A stretch of DNA of 48,317 bases. Source: an uncultured Bacilli bacterium (lineage in GTDB: Bacteria; Bacillota_I; Bacilli_A; RF39; UBA660). Every line of letters begins with the position of its first letter. Within the stretch, counting starts at the first letter, position 1. The translations under genes were made by a program, and so were the position numbers. Shown in pieces: positions 48,193 through 48,317 of the stretch. A model generated the notes under the pieces. It made no database searches and was not told the origin of the DNA. It worked only from the letters and a program-made list of their open reading frames with translations. The stretch is from the NCBI GenBank assembly GCA_947632545.1, contig CANRPP010000007.1:1-48317 (forward strand), given 5' to 3'.

Positions 48193-48226
48193 TATAATTA
48201 AAACTTATATATAAATTACATTGATG

Positions 48227-48251
48227 AGAAGCTATAATGCTTCTTTTTTTT
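48227..48251 (+). terminator. Terminator downstream of xfp
   Basis: GAAGC TATAAT GCTTC followed by T8. Confidence 0.75.
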
Positions 48252-48264
48252 GAGAAAAATTTTA

Positions 48265-48294
48265 TTGACAAATTGGCTCGGGGGGGGGTAGAAT
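48265..48294 (+). promoter_or_regulatory. Putative promoter with a G9 homopolymer in the spacer
   Basis: TTGACA (48265-48270), 18 nt spacer ending in G9 (48280-48288), TAGAAT (48289-48294). Downstream gene is outside the window. Confidence 0.65.
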
Positions 48295-48317
48295 TGTATT
48301 ATAAGATAAAAAAAATA

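Noticed and set aside
48297-48302. TATTAT as the -10 for the right-edge promoter
   Set aside because: Gives a 26-nt spacer from TTGACA; TAGAAT at 48289 gives 18 nt and is the better -10. The G9 tract falls in the spacer either way.
1-48317. Mycoplasma-type code (TGA = Trp)
   Set aside because: TGA ends several genes (4584-4586, 38814-38816, 42379-42381) and conserved Trp positions use TGG, so the standard bacterial code fits.
1-48317. CRISPR arrays, restriction-modification or classical anti-phage operons
   Set aside because: No repeat-spacer arrays, Cas, methylase/REase or toxin-antitoxin signatures were recognised.

Overview
AT-rich (roughly 25% GC by eye) chromosomal window from a Bacillota/Bacilli-like bacterium, possibly an uncultured gut RF39/Mollicutes-like lineage (inference). 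It uses the standard code, with TGA as a stop. Most of the window is core information processing: glyS, infC-rpmI-rplT, rpsB-tsf, frr, pheST, dnaB, hisS-aspS and rimM-trmD, plus tRNA/rRNA modification genes and a terminal phosphoketolase. RNA elements include three T-box leaders (Gly, Phe, His), an L20-type leader before infC, a structured candidate leader before rpsB, one tRNA-Arg(CCU) and a strong 6S RNA candidate near tcdA. Sporulation markers are present: SspI, a YqfQ/VrrA-like protein and a compact GerA-type germination operon. The best leads are: (1) a G9 tract inside the -35/-10 spacer of a consensus-like promoter at the right edge, a candidate phase-variable promoter; (2) a shared Rho_N/SAP-like C-terminal domain on both bL20 and uS2; (3) a miniaturised germinant receptor whose C subunit lacks a lipobox cysteine; (4) a 6S RNA candidate supported by promoter, closing helix, bubble and synteny; (5) adjacent degenerate enzymes that appear to have lost catalytic residues; (6) a frameshifted YgjV gene next to an internally deleted histidine phosphatase; (7) IF3 probably starting at AUC. 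All family assignments come from motif recognition by eye; no searches were run.
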